Below are positions 11,513-22,533 of a stretch of 64,000 bases of DNA, in pieces. Source of the stretch: Acanthornis magna (lineage: Eukaryota > Chordata > Aves > Passeriformes > Acanthizidae). Position numbers and translations under genes: made by a program. The stretch's first letter is position 1. Each line of letters starts with the position of its first letter. The notes beneath the pieces are model-generated. The model did not search any database. It had not been told where the DNA came from and was given only the letters and a program-made list of their open reading frames with translations. The stretch lies in NCBI GenBank assembly GCA_036785705.1, contig JAWUZG010000955.1, positions 62,001 to 126,000 of the forward strand, given 5' to 3'.

Positions 11513-12076
11513 AGGACCTTGTTGTGAAAAATTGGCTCAAAATTGGCCCAAAATTGACTCAAAATTGACTCTAAATGAGCCCAAAATTGACTAAAATTGG
11601 CTTCAAAATCAGTCCAAAATTGGCCCAAAATTGACTCAAAACAGCCAAAAATTGACTCAAAATTATTCCAAAATTGACCCAAAATTGGCCCAAAATTGAC
11701 TGAAATTTGGCTTCAAAATCAGTCAAAAAATTGACTCAGAATTGCCCCAAAATGGTCTCAAAATGAGCCTAAAATTGACTCAAAATTGGCTTCGAAATCA
11801 GCCCAAAATTGACTCAAAATTGACCCCAAATTGACTCAAAATTGGCCCAAAATTGACTCAAAATTGACTCAAAATTGACCCCAAATTGACTCAAAATTGA
11901 CCCAAAATTGACTCAAAATTGACCCAAAATTGACCCAAAATTGGCTCAAAATTGACCCAAAATTGACCCAAAATTGACCCAAAATTGGCTCAAAATTGAC
12001 CCAAAATTGGCCCAAAATTGACCCAAAATGAGCCCAAAATTGGCCCAAAATTGACTCAAAATTGACTCAAAATCAG
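8430..12076 (+). repeat. AAAATTGACTCA / AAAATTGGCCC 12-mer satellite
   Basis: Between the exon-copy blocks the intron is built of 11-12-nt words such as AAAATTGACTCA, AAAATTGGCCC and AAAATCAGTTCC. It is densest at 9090-9430, 9680-10140, 10380-10700 and 11530-12076. A block with matching word order occurs at about 9240-9440 and 10520-10730. The + strand is C-rich over G. The same words appear inverted immediately beyond 12077. Confidence 0.9.
10801..11440 (+). repeat. Regular 145-bp tandem array containing five exon-donor copies
   Basis: The exon-edge copies at 10801, 10946, 11091, 11236 and 11381 are spaced by exactly 145 bp and the intervening sequence is nearly identical, with alternating GCG/GCC and CATTAG/CATCAG variants. 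It is a young homogenised array inside the larger region. Each unit has a GTGAGT donor and a GTTTATGGATCTGCC upstream junction where intron sequence joins the captured exon. Confidence 0.95.
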
Positions 12077-12120
12077 TGAAATTTTTTGGCTGAAATTTGT
12101 GCTGATTTTGGGTCAATTTT
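12058..12120. repeat. Inverted repeat at the point where satellite orientation flips
   Basis: AAAATTGACTCAAAATCAG at 12058-12076 is matched, inverted, by CTGATTTTGGGTCAATTTT at 12102-12120, with one mismatch in 19 and a 25-nt spacer. Left of it the satellite runs as AAAATTGACTCA for kilobases; right of it as TGAGTCAATTTT. The site could extrude as a hairpin and marks an inversion or foldback junction. Confidence 0.85.
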
Positions 12121-13133
12121 TTGCCAATTTTGGGTCAATTTTGGAGTCGATTTTGAGTCAATTTTTGGTAAATTTTGGGTCAATTTTGGAGTCGATTTTG
12201 AGTCAATTTTTGGTAAATTTTGGGTCAATTTTGGGGCAAATTTTGGGTTTTTTTGTGGCCCTTTGGCACTGAATTTTCTTTGATTTTTTTTAGTATTTTA
12301 CACCAATTTTGGGGGTTTTTTTCCCCATTTTTTCCCCACTTTTTCCCCCATTTTTTCCCAACTTCTCCATCAAATTTCGGACTAAATTTCGGGCTAAATT
12401 TTGGGTTAAATTTCGCTATTTTTGGGTTTTTTTAGGCTCATCTTCGCCTGGGGGATGAGGAGATTTTTGCATCAACTTTTCTTTTTTTTGGGGTGAATTT
12501 TTGGGATTTTTTCCCCATTTTTTCCCCGATTTCCTCGGGGTTTTTTTTATCTTTTCCACCAAATTTCGGGCTAAATTTTGGGTTAAATTTCGCTATTTTT
12601 GGGGTTTTTTAGGCTCGGCTGCGCCTGGGGGATGAGGAGATTTTTCCATCAATTTTTCATTTTTTAGGGTGAATTTTTTGGGGATTTTTTCCCCATTTTT
12701 CCCCCAATTTTCTCGGGGGTTTTTTTTATCTTTTCCACCAAATTTTGGGCTAAATTTTGGGTTAAATTTCGCTATTTTTGGGTTTTTTAGGCTCGGCTAC
12801 GCCTGGGGGATGAGGTTTTTGGGTCAATTTTGTGTCAATTTTTTTGCTGATTTTCCGTCAATTTTTAGCTAATTTTGTGTCAATTTTGAGTCAATTTTGG
12901 AGTCGATTTTGAGTCAATTTTTGGTAAATTTTGGGTCAATTTTTGGGCAAATTTTGGGTTTTTTTGTGGCCCTTTGGCACTGAATTTTCTTTGATTTTTT
13001 TTAGTATTTTACGCCAATTTTTGGGGATTTTTTCCCCATTTTTTCCCCAATTTTCTCAGGGTTTTTTTTATCTTTTCCACCAAATTTCGGGCTAAATTTT
13101 GGGTTAAATTTCGCTATTTTTGGGTTTTTTTAG
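12121..13133 (+). repeat. Repeats with three decoy copies of the 5' edge of MCM7 exon 13134-13243
   Basis: Units of about 178 bp contain TTTCGGGCTAAATTTTGGG, TTTGGGTTTTTTTAG and the first 25 bases of the following exon (GCTCGNCTNCGCCTGGGGGA and GATGAGG). Copies start at 12436, 12613 and 12791, the true exon at 13134. All keep a T-rich tract and AG acceptor, but none has a donor at the end of the captured piece. The stretch 12080-12290 recurs at about 12815-13010, so the unit cluster was itself duplicated. Confidence 0.92.
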
Positions 13134-13243
13134 GCTCGCCTGCGCCTGGGGGATGAGGTGGAGAAGGACGACGTCAGCGAAGCTCTGAGGCTCCTCGAGG
13201 CCGCGAGAGAATCCCTGGGGGGAGAGCCCGAAACCTCCCAAAA
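13134..13243 (+). CDS. MCM7: MCM7 exon, lid helices (ARLRLGDEVEKDDVSEALRL)
   Basis: The exon is 110 nt after TTTTTTTAG. It reads ARLRLGDEVEKDDVSEALRL, then LEAARESL and a variable GGEPETSQ tail plus two bases of Lys. This matches the final helices of the MCM7 AAA+ lid before the linker to the C-terminal winged helix. The donor is GTGAGG; the frame continues to TGA immediately if the intron is retained. The 5' edge is copied three times upstream and the 3' edge six times downstream. Confidence 0.96.
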
Positions 13244-14300
13244 GTGAGGGAAAAAAATGAGATTTTGGGAAAATTTGGGAATTTTGGAATTTTTGGGATT
13301 TTTGGGATACTTGGGGACTTGAGATTTTTAGAGTATTTGGGATTTTGGGGAAAAAAAATGAGATTTTGGGGAAAAAATTGAGGATTTTGGGACATTGGAG
13401 AGCCCGAAACCTCCCAAAAGTAAGGAAAAAAAATAGATTTTGGGAAAATTTGGGAATTTTTTAAATTTTGGGATTTTGGGGATATTTGGGGACTTGGGAT
13501 TTTTAGAGTATTTGGGATTTTGGGGGAAAAAAATGAGATTTTGGGACATTGGGGGCGTGAGAATCCCTGGGGGAGAGCCCGAAACCTCCCAAAAGTGAGC
13601 GAAAAAAATGAGATTTTGGGAAAATTTATTATTTTTGAAATTTTTGGGATTTTGGGGAAAATCAGGGATTGGGGATTTTGGGGAAAAAATTGGGATTTTG
13701 GGGAAAAATTGGGGGAAAATTGGAGATTTTGGGACATTGGAGAGCCCGAAACCTCCCAAAAGTGAGGAAAAAAATGAGATTTTGGGAAAATTTATTATTT
13801 TTGGAATTTTTGGGATTTTGGGGAATTTGGGGTGAATCAGGGACTTCGAATGTTGGGGAAAAAATTGGGATTTTGGGGAAAAAATTGGGGATTTTGGGAC
13901 ATTGGAGAGCCCGAAACCTCCCAAAAGTGAGTGAAAAAATGAGATTTTGGGAAAATTTGGGAATTTTGGAATTTTTGGGATTTTTGGGAATTTGGGGAAA
14001 ATCAGGGATTGGGGATTTTGGGGGAAAAATTGGGACTTTGGGGAAAAATTGGGGGAAAATTGGAGATTTTGGGACATTGGAGAGCCCGAAACCTCCCAAA
14101 AGTGAGGAAAAAAAATGAGATTTTGGGAAAATTTATTATTTTTGGAATTTTTGGGATTTTGGGGAAAATCAGGGATTGGGGATTTTGGGGAAAAATTGGG
14201 ATTTTTGGGAAAAATTGGGGATTTTGGGACATTGGAGAGCCCGAAACCTCTCAAAAGTGAGGAAAAAAATGTGATTTTGGGAAAATTTATTATTTTTGGA
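13244..14300 (+). repeat. ~155-176-bp tandem repeat with six copies of MCM7 exon 3' edge plus donor
   Basis: Copies of the last ~22 bases of the preceding exon (GAGCCCGAAACCTCCCAAAA) end at 13419, 13594, 13761, 13926, 14101 and 14256. They are followed by GTAAGG, GTGAGC, GTGAGG, GTGAGT, GTGAGG and GTGAGG, so every copy retains a plausible donor. The copy ending 13594 is longer and includes AGAATCCCTGGGGG. Between copies the intron is GGGAAAATTTATTATTTTTG and related G/T/A sequence. Confidence 0.94.
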
Positions 14301-17300
14301 ATATTAGAGAATTTAGGGATATTTGGGAGTTTGGAATTTTGGGGGAAAAAATGAAATTTTGGGAGAATTTGGGAAATTTTGGGTGAAGTTTCGGGAATTT
14401 TAGGATTTTGGGGAATTTTTTGGGTAAAATCCTCAGAATTTCCAGGAATTTTGGGGTAAAACCATGGGAATTTTTAGAATTTTTGGAAAAATCATCAGAA
14501 TTTTGGGTAAAATTGTGGAAATTTCGATAAAACCTTGGGAATTCCAGGATTGTTTGGGTAAAACCGTGGGAATTTCCAGGATTTTTTGGGTAAAACCATG
14601 GGAATTTTTAGAATTTTGGGGTAAAACCGTGGGAATTTTGGGATTTTGGGGTAAAACCACAGGAATTTTGGGTAAAACCATGGGAATTTTGGGTACAATT
14701 GTGGAAATTTCGATAAAACCTTGGGAATTTTTAGAATTTTGGGTAAAACCGTGGGAATTCTGGGAATTTCGGCTAAAACCGTGGGAATTTGGGGAATTTT
14801 TGGCTAAACCCATCAGAATTTCTGGGTTTTTTTTGGTAAAACCGTGGGAATTTCGGCTAAAACCTTGGGAATTTTTAGAATTTTGGGGTAAAACCGTGGG
14901 AATTTTGGTAAAACTGTGCGAATTTTGGCTAAAACCGTGGGAATTTGGGGAATTTTTGGCTAAAACCATCAGAATCTCTGTGGTTTTTTTTGGGTAAAAC
15001 CATGGGAATTTGGAGTAAAACCGTGGGAATTTTTAGAATTTTGGGTAAAACCGTGGGAATTCTGGGAAGTTTTGGGTGAAATTGTGGGAATTTTTGGGTA
15101 AAACCTTGGGAATTTTGGGAAATTTTTGGGTAAAACTGTGGGAACTTAGGTATTTTTGGGTAAAATTGTCAGAATTCCGGGAATTTTTGGGTAAAACCGT
15201 GGGAATTCCAGGTAGAATTCTGGGATTTTTGGGTTAATTTTTGGTAAAATTGTGGGAATTTTGGGTAAAATCATTGGAATTTGGGGTAAAATTGTTGGAA
15301 TTTTGGGTAAAACCTTGGGAATTTTGGGTAAAACCGTGGGAGTTTTGGGTGAAGTCATCAGAATTTTGTGTAAAATCATCAGAATTTTGGGTAAAATTGT
15401 CAGAATTTTGGGTAAAATCGTCGGAATTTTGGGTAAAATTGTGGAAATTTCGATAGAACCGTGGGAATTCCATGATTTTTTGGGTAAAACCGTGGGAATT
15501 TTGGGATTTTGGGGTAAAATCCTCAGAATTTCTGGGAATTTTGGGGTAAAACCATGGGAATTTTGGTAAAACTGTGCGAATTTCAGCTAAAACCATGGGA
15601 ATTTTTAGAATTTTGGGTAAAACCATGGGAATTTCGAGTAAAACCTTGGGAATTTTTAGAATTTTGGGTAAAACCTTGGGAATTCTGGGAATTTCTGCTA
15701 AAACCGTGGGAATTTGGGGAATTTTTGGCTAAACCCGTCAGAATTTCTGTGTTTTTTCGGCTAAAACCGTGGGAATTTGGGCTAAAACCGTGGGAATTTC
15801 GATAAAATCACTGGAATTTTGGGAAAAATCGTTGGACTTTTGGGTAAAATCATTGGAATTTTGGGTAAAATTGTGGAAATTTCTATAGAACCGTGGGAAT
15901 TCCATGATTTTTTGGGTAAAACCGTGGGAATTTTGGGATTTTGGGGTAAAATCCTCAGAATTTCTGGGAATTTTGGGGTAAAACCATGGGAATTTTGGTA
16001 AAACTGTGCGAATTTCAGCTAAAACCATGGGAATTTTTAGAATTTTGGGTAAAACCGTGGGAATTCTGGGAATTTCGGCTAAAACCGTGGGAATTTGGGG
16101 AATTTTCGGCTAAAACCATCAGAATCTCTGTGGTTTTTTTGGGTAAAACCGTGCGAATTTGGGCTAAAACCTTGGGAATTTCGATAAAATCACTGGAATT
16201 TTGGGAAAAATCGTTGGACTTTTGGGTAAAATCATTGGAATTTTGGGTAAAATTGTGGAAATTTCGATAGAACCGTGGGAATTCCATGATTTTTTGGGTA
16301 AAACCGTGGGAATTTTGGGATTTTGGGGTAAAATCCTCAGAATTTCTGGGAATTTTGGGGTAAAACCATGGGAATTTTGGTAAAACTGTGCGAATTTCAG
16401 CGAAAACCATGGGAATTTTTAGAATTTTGGGTAAAACCATGGGAATTTCGAGTAAAACCTTGGGAATTTTTAGAATTTTGGGTAAAACCGTGGGAATTCT
16501 GGGAATTTCGGCTAAAACCGTGGGAATTTGGGGAATTTTTGGCTAAACCCATCAGAATTTCTGGGTTTTTTTTGGTAAAACCGTGGGAATTTCTGCTAAA
16601 ACCTTGGGAATTTTTAGAATTTTGGGGTAAAACCGTGGGAATTTTGGTAAAACTGTGCGAATTTTGGCTAAAACCGTGGGAATTTGGGGAATTTTTGGCT
16701 AAAACCATCAGAATCTCTGTGGTTTTTTTTGGGTAAAACCATGGGAATTTGGAGTAAAACCGTGGGAATTTTTAGAATTTTGGGTAAAACCGTGGGAATT
16801 CTGGGAAGTTTTGGGTGAAATTGTGGGAATTTTTGGGTAAAACCTTGGGAATTTTGGGAAATTTTTGGGTAAAACTGTGGGAACTTAGGCATTTTTGGGT
16901 AAAATTGTCAGAATTCCGGGAATTTTTGGGTAAAACCGTGGGAATTCCAGGTAGAATTCTGGGATTTTTGGGTTAATTTTTGGTAAAATTGTGGGAATTT
17001 TGGGTAAAATCATTGGAATTTGGGGTAAAATTGTTGGAATTTTGGGTAAAACCTTGGGAATTTTGGGTAAAACCGTGGGAGTTTTGGGTGAAGTCATCAG
17101 AATTTTGTGTAAAATCATCAGAATTTTGGGTAAAATTGTCAGAATTTTGGGTAAAATCGTCGGAATTTTGGGTAAAATTGTGGAAATTTCGATAGAACCG
17201 TGGGAATTCCATGATTTTTTGGGTAAAACCGTGGGAATTTTGGGATTTTGGGGTAAAATCCTCAGAATTTCTGGGAATTTTGGGGTAAAACCATGGGAAT

Positions 17301-17570
17301 TTTGGTAAAACTGTGCGAATTTCAGCTAAAACCATGGGAATTTTTAGAATTTTGGGTAAAACCATGGGAATTTCGAGTAAAACCTTGGGAATTTTTAGAA
17401 TTTTGGGTAAAACCGTGGGAATTCTGGGAATTTCGGCTAAAACCGTGGGAATTTGGGGAATTTTTGGCTAAACCCGTCAGAATTTCTGTGTTTTTTCGGC
17501 TAAAACCGTGGGAATTTTTGGCTAAAACCGTGGGAATTTCGATAAAATCATTCAAACTCCCAGAATTTTC
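14301..17570 (+). repeat. GGGTAAAACCGTGGGAATTTT minisatellite with 1.1-kb direct duplication
   Basis: Units of about 20-22 nt (GGGTAAAACCGTGGGAATT) fill the last MCM7 intron. A block of about 1.1 kb at ~14715-15815 recurs at ~16455-17552 with a constant offset near 1739 bp, and ~15819-16090 recurs at ~16201-16470 (offset 382). Long open frames on both strands arise because the unit lacks stops in several frames; they are not genes. From 17571 to 17613 the sequence turns into a C/T-rich acceptor tract for the last exon. Confidence 0.92.
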
Positions 17571-17613
17571 CCCGAACCTTCACTAATTCCGGAATTTTCT
17601 CCTCCCCCCCCAG

Positions 17614-17818
17614 GGCCCCGCGCCCCTCGGAGGCAATTTTTGGGCTCCTGCGCGAGCTGGGGGGGCCCGGGGGGCGCTCGCTGCCCCTCCCCCACACCCT
17701 GCAGGTTTTGGGGGCTCGAGGATTCACCCCAGCTCAGGTCAGCGCCGCCCTGGACGAGTACGAGGCTCTCAACGTCCTCCAGGTGAACCCTGCGCGCACC
17801 AGGGTCACCTTCGTGTGA
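17614..17818 (+). CDS. MCM7: MCM7 terminal exon, C-terminal winged-helix end and stop
   Basis: The exon is 205 nt after the CCTCCCCCCCCAG acceptor. Its first G completes the Lys codon, then APRPSEAIFGLLRELGGPGG, a basic-hydrophobic segment, GFTPAQVSAALDEYEALNVL and QVNPARTRVTFV with TGA at 17816-17818. The TFV end is the known MCM7 C-terminus, and the GFTPAQ...ALDEYE region belongs to the C-terminal winged-helix domain. Together the five exons give about 211 residues, roughly the last 30% of the protein. An internal CAG|GTGAAC resembles a donor; decayed copies downstream have turned it into consensus CAGGTGAGCC. Confidence 0.97.
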
Positions 17819-20470
17819 AGTTTTGGGGAGAAAATGCGAAAATTTGGGAAAAAACGGCGAAAAAATGGCGAAAAACGGTGAAAAAATGGTGAAAATCGCC
17901 CAAAAATGACAAAAATCGGAGGAAAATTGGACTAAACATCATCCAGGTGAATCCTGTGCACACCAGGGTCACCTTCATGTGAGAATTTGGGGGAAAAAAG
18001 TGAAAATTTGGGAAAAAACGGCGAAAATTTGGGAAAAAAAGGCGAAAAATGGCGAAAAATGGTGAAAAAATGGCAAAAATCACCCCAAAAATGGCAAAAA
18101 TTCACCCAAAATCTGATGAGAATTGGATTGGAAGTGATTCAGGTGAGCCCCATCTGCACCTGAGTCACCTTCGTCTGAATTTTGGGGAAAAATCCTGAGA
18201 TTTTGGGAAAAAACCGCAAAAAAAATTGGGAAAAAATGCAGAAAATGGCAAAAATCCCCCAAAAAATGGACCCTGGGACATGAAAATTGAAGTACGAGGC
18301 TCTCAACGTCCTCCAGGTCAACCCCGCGCGCACCAGGGTCACCTTCGTGTGAGGTTTTGGGGAGAAAATGCGAAAATTTGGGAAAAAACAGCGAAAAAAT
18401 GGCGAAAATTTGGTGAAAAAATGGCGAAAATTGCCCCAAAAATGGGAAAAATTCACCCAAAATTGGATGAGAATTGGACTGGAAGTGATTCAGGTGAGCC
18501 CCATCTGCACCTGAGTTGCCTTCGTCTGAATTTTGGGGAAAAATCCTGAGATTTTGGGAAAAAACGCAAAAAAAATTGGGAAAAAATGCAGAGAATGGCA
18601 AAAATCCCACAAAAAATGGCGAAAATTCACCCAAAATTGAAGTACGAGGCTCTCAACGTCCTCCAGGTGAATCCTGCGTGCACCAGGGTCACCTTCGTGT
18701 GAGGTTTTGGGGAGAAAATGCGAAAATTTGGGAAAAAACGGTGAAAAAATGGTGAAAAACGGCGAAGAAATGGCGAAAATCGCCCAAAAAATGACAAAAT
18801 TCAGATGAAAATTGGATTAAATGTCATCCAGGTCAACCCCGCGCGCACCAGGGTCACCTTCGTGTGAAGTTTTGGGGAGAAAATGCGAAAATTTGGGAAA
18901 AAACGGTGAAAATTTGGCGAAAAACGGTGAAGAAATGGCGAAAATCGCCCAAAAATGACAAAAATCGGAGGAAAATTGGACTAAACATCATCCAGGTGAA
19001 TCCTGTGCACACCAGGGTCACCTTCGTGTGAGAATTTGGGGGAAAAAAGTGAAAATTTGGGAAAAAACGGCGAAAATTTGGGAAAAAACGGCGAAAAATG
19101 GCGAAAAATGGTGAAAAAATGGCAAAAATCACCCCAAAAATGGCAAAAATTCACCCAAAATCTGATGAGAATTGGATTGGAAGCGATTCAGGTGAGCCCC
19201 ACCTGCACCTGAGTTGCCTTCGTCTGAATTTTGGGGAAAAATCCTGAGATTTTGGGAAAAAACGCAAAAAAATTGGGAAAAAATACAGAAAATGGCAAAA
19301 ATCCCCCAAAAAATGGACCCCGGGACATGAAAATTGAAGTACGAGGCTCTCAACGTCCTCCAGGTCAACCCCGCGCGCACCAGGGTCACCTTCGTGTGAA
19401 GTTTTGGGGAGAAAATGCGAAAATTTGGGAAAAAACAGCGAAAAAATGGCGAAAAACGGTGAAAATTTGGTGAAAAAATGGCGAAAATTGCCCCAAAAAT
19501 GGGAAAAATTCACCCAAAATCTGATGAGAATTGGACTGGAAGTGATTCGGGTGAGCCCCACCTGCACCTGAGTTGCCTTCGTCTGAATTTTGGGGAAAAA
19601 TCCTGAGATTTTGGGAAAAAACCGCAAAAAAAATTGGGAAAAAATGCAGAAAATGGCAAAAATCCCCCAAAAAATGGACCCTGGGACATGAAAATTGAAG
19701 TACGAGGCTCTCAACGTCCTCCAGGTCAACTCCGCGCGCACCAGGGTCACCTTCGTGTGAAGTTTTGGGGAGAAAATGCGAAAATTTGGGAAAAAACGGC
19801 GAAAAAATGGCGAAAAAACGGTGAAAAAATGGTGAAAATCGCCCAAAAATGACAAAAATCGGAGGAAAATTGGACGAAATTTCATCCAGGGAAATCCTGT
19901 TTGCACCAAGGTCACCTTCGTGTAAAATTTGGGGGAAAAGTGAAAATTTGGGAAAAAATGGTGAAAATTTGGTGAAAAACAGCGAAAAAATGGTAAAAAA
20001 AAATTTTAAAAGGGCAAAAATCACCCCAAAATGGCAAAAATTGCCCAAAAATTGAAGTGAAGGTGATCCAGGTGAGCCTCATCTGCACCAGGGTCACCTT
20101 CGTGTGAGGTTTTGGGGAGAAAATGCGAAAATTTGGGAAAAAAAGGCGAAAAAATGGCAAAAAAGGGCGAAAAAATGGCGAAAACAGCAGAAAAAACATC
20201 AAAAATTCACCCAAAATTAGCCAAAATTTGAGGAAAATTTAACTCAATGTGATCCCATCTGCAGCAGAGTGACTTTTGTGTGAGATTTTGGGGAAAAATC
20301 CTGAGATTTTGGGAAAAATGGCAAAAAAATGCGAAAAAACGGCGAAAAATGGCGAAAATCCTGAAAAAATTGGTGAAAATCACCCAAAAAAAATGACCAA
20401 AAATTATGAAAATTGAACTGAAAGTGACTCAGGTGAGCCTCACCCTAACCTGAGTTAGCTTCCTCCGAAA
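17819..20470 (+). repeat. MCM7 3' flank: ~15 decayed copies of the last-exon end
   Basis: Long copies starting at TACGAGGCTCTCAACGTCC and running to the stop lie at 18292-18352, 18641-18702, 19336-19399 and 19698-19760. Shorter ones (CATCCAGGTGAATCC... to TGA) end at 17982, 18867, 19031 and 19923, with more diverged ones near 20060-20108, 20245-20283 and 20425-20470. A second decayed class (GATTCAGGTGAGCCC...TTCGTCTGA) lies near 18137, 18487, 19187 and 19548. Spacer is GGGAAAAAACGGCGAAAAAT. If MCM7 transcripts run to the AATAAA cluster at 20.8 kb, this is about 3 kb of 3'UTR. Confidence 0.9.
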
Positions 20471-20810
20471 TTTGGGGAGAAATCCTGAAATTTTGGGAAA
20501 AAACGTGAAAAAAAATGGCAAAAATCGGCAAAAAAACGGAAAAAAATTCCTCCCGAAATTGCCAAAAATTCGCGGAAAAAATTGGAAAAAATCCTCAAAA
20601 AAAAGGAAAAAAATCTCACGAGAAATGGCAAAAATCTACCGAAAATCCCAAAATTTGGGGGAAAAAAAGGAAAAATTTGGGAAAAAAATTAAAAAATTTA
20701 GGGGAAATGGCAAAAATTTGGGGAAAATTGCAAATATTTAGGAAAAATGACTAAAATTTGACCAAAATTCCTCCAAAATCTCAGGATTTTTTCAGTTCCT
20801 TTTTAAAACT
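20471..20810 (+). repeat. A-rich low-complexity 3' flank of MCM7
   Basis: The stretch is A-rich with GGCAAAAATTTGGGG-type words, a decayed continuation of the preceding spacer repeats. No exon copy, open frame of interest or RNA gene is visible. Confidence 0.7.
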
Positions 20811-20816
20811 TTTTAG

Positions 20817-20861
20817 AATAAAAGCAATTTTTTATCAATAAAGTTGAATTTTAGCAATAAA
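20817..20861 (+). promoter_or_regulatory. MCM7: Cluster of three AATAAA polyadenylation signals, MCM7
   Basis: AATAAA occurs at 20817-20822, 20837-20842 and 20856-20861 on the + strand, followed by a T/G-rich stretch (TTTTGGTGTTTGTTTGTTC) that resembles a downstream element. It is the only + strand cluster I saw after the MCM7 stop codon, about 3 kb downstream of it. An earlier, non-consensus signal remains possible. Confidence 0.7.
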
Positions 20862-20879
20862 ATGGAATTTTTTCTCAAT

Positions 20880-21980
20880 TTTGGTGTTTGTTTGTTCTTT
20901 TTTCCCTTAAAAATCTTTTTTTTTTCGTCCCTAAAAATCGCATTTTCTTCTCCCTAAAATCATTTCAAAAAAAACCTTTTCTTCCCCAAAAAATTCCCAT
21001 TTTCCGCCCCCAAAATTTCCCTTTTTCCCTCTCAAAATCCCTTTTTTTCATCCAAAAATTCCCTTTTTTCCCCCAAAATTCCCATATTTTTCCACCCAAA
21101 AAATTCCCTTTTTTCCGCCCAAATTTCCTTCTTTTCTCCCCCAAAAATTCCTAGTTTTCCCCCTAAAAATTCCCATTTTTCCCACCCAAAAATTCTGTTT
21201 TTCCATCCAAAAATTCCCATTTTTCCTACCCAAAAATTCCCTTTTTCCTTCAAAAAAATTCCCTTTTTTTCCCTCAAAATTCCCTTTTTCCCCAAAAAAA
21301 ATTCCCATTTTTTCCCCCAAAAAATTCCCTTTTTCCCCCAAAAAATTCCTTTTCCCCCTCAAAATTCCCTTTTTTCCACCCCAAAATTCCCTTTTTTTCA
21401 CCCCAAAAAATTCCTTCCCCCCCCAAAAAATTCCTTTTTTCCACCCAAAAATTCCTATTTTTCCACCCAAAAAATTCCCTTTTTTCTCCCAAAAATTCCC
21501 ATTTTTCCTACCCAAAAAATTCCCTTTTTTCTCACCCCAAAATTGCCATTTTCCCCCAAAAAATTCCCTTTTTTCCCCAAAAAAAATTCACTTCCCCCAC
21601 AAAAAAATTCCCTTTTTTCCCCTCAAAATTCCCTTTTTTTCCACCCAAAAATTCCCTTTTTTCCACCCAAAAAATTCCCTTTCCCCCCCCAAAATTCCCT
21701 TTTTTCCCACTCAAAAAATTCCTTTTCCACCCAAATTCCGATTTTTTCCCCACCAAAAAATTCCCTTTTTCCTTCAAAAAAAATCCCTTTTTTGCCCTCA
21801 AAATTCCCTTTTTTCCACCCAAAATTTCCCATTTTGTCCTCCCAAAAATTCCCATTTTTCCCCCCAAAAATTCCCATTTTTTCCCCCCAAAAAATTCCTT
21901 TTCCCCTCAAAATTTCACATTTTTTTCCCTCCCAAAAATCACATTTTCTACCCCAAAAATTCAACAGAAAATCACCAAAA
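20880..21980. repeat. Intergenic ~20-25-bp CCCTTTTTTCCACCCAAAAATT repeat
   Basis: Units resembling TTCCCTTTTTTCCACCCAAA fill the gap between the two convergent genes. The + strand is nearly devoid of G. It is similar in style to the MCM7 intron repeat at 5433-6205, but the unit length is less regular. No gene or promoter is seen. Confidence 0.88.
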
Positions 21981-22468
21981 AATGCGAATTTTTTTTCCTT
22001 TTTCAACCTTTTTTTTTTAACCAAACCCACTCCAAACTCCCCAAAATTTGGATTTCTGACCCAAATTTGGATTTCCCAAATCCTGGAGATTTTTTCACAT
22101 TTTTTCCCTCCCCAAAATCCATTTTTTCCTCCCCAAAATTCCATTTTTCCTTTAAAAAAACCACACCAAAATGCAAATTTTTTCCCTTTTTTTGAACCAA
22201 ACCTCCCCAGAATCCTTGGGATTCTCCCAAATTTTTGGGAATCATTTTGGGAAATTTCAACTTCTTTTTCCCCTCCCCAAAATCTCATTTTCCACCCCAA
22301 AAAATCACCAAAAAATCACCAAAAAATACAATTTTTTTCATTTTCCAACACTTTTTATTGACCCAAAGCACCTCCAACCCCCCAAACCTGACACCCCCCG
22401 AATCCTCTGACATTCCCCAATTTTTTAGGATAAATTTGGGAATTTTTTGGAATTTTTTGGGATTTTTT

Positions 22469-22533
22469 TTAGAAGAAAATCCTCCTCATGCGGCGCCCGA
22501 TGCCCTGGCGCTCGTAGAGAGAACACAGAATTT
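22469..22533 (-). pseudogene. Duplicate of the COPS6 coding tail and stop
   Basis: On the - strand it reads [13 protein letters not shown] followed by TAA, against [16 protein letters not shown] in the authentic exon. Just upstream the match continues but with a 2-bp insertion (CTCTCTACGAG against CTCTACGAT), which breaks the frame. It lies downstream of the real stop and of the AATAAA at 23227, so it is most likely an untranslated relic, though an alternative terminal exon cannot be excluded from sequence alone. Confidence 0.85.

Noticed and set aside
13174..14254. Long - strand open frames (up to ~308 codons) rich in Pro, Ser, Phe and Asn
   Set aside because: They are antisense to MCM7 and made of the GGGATTTTGGGGAAAA repeat; the codons mirror the repeat and contain the antisense of the exon-edge copies.
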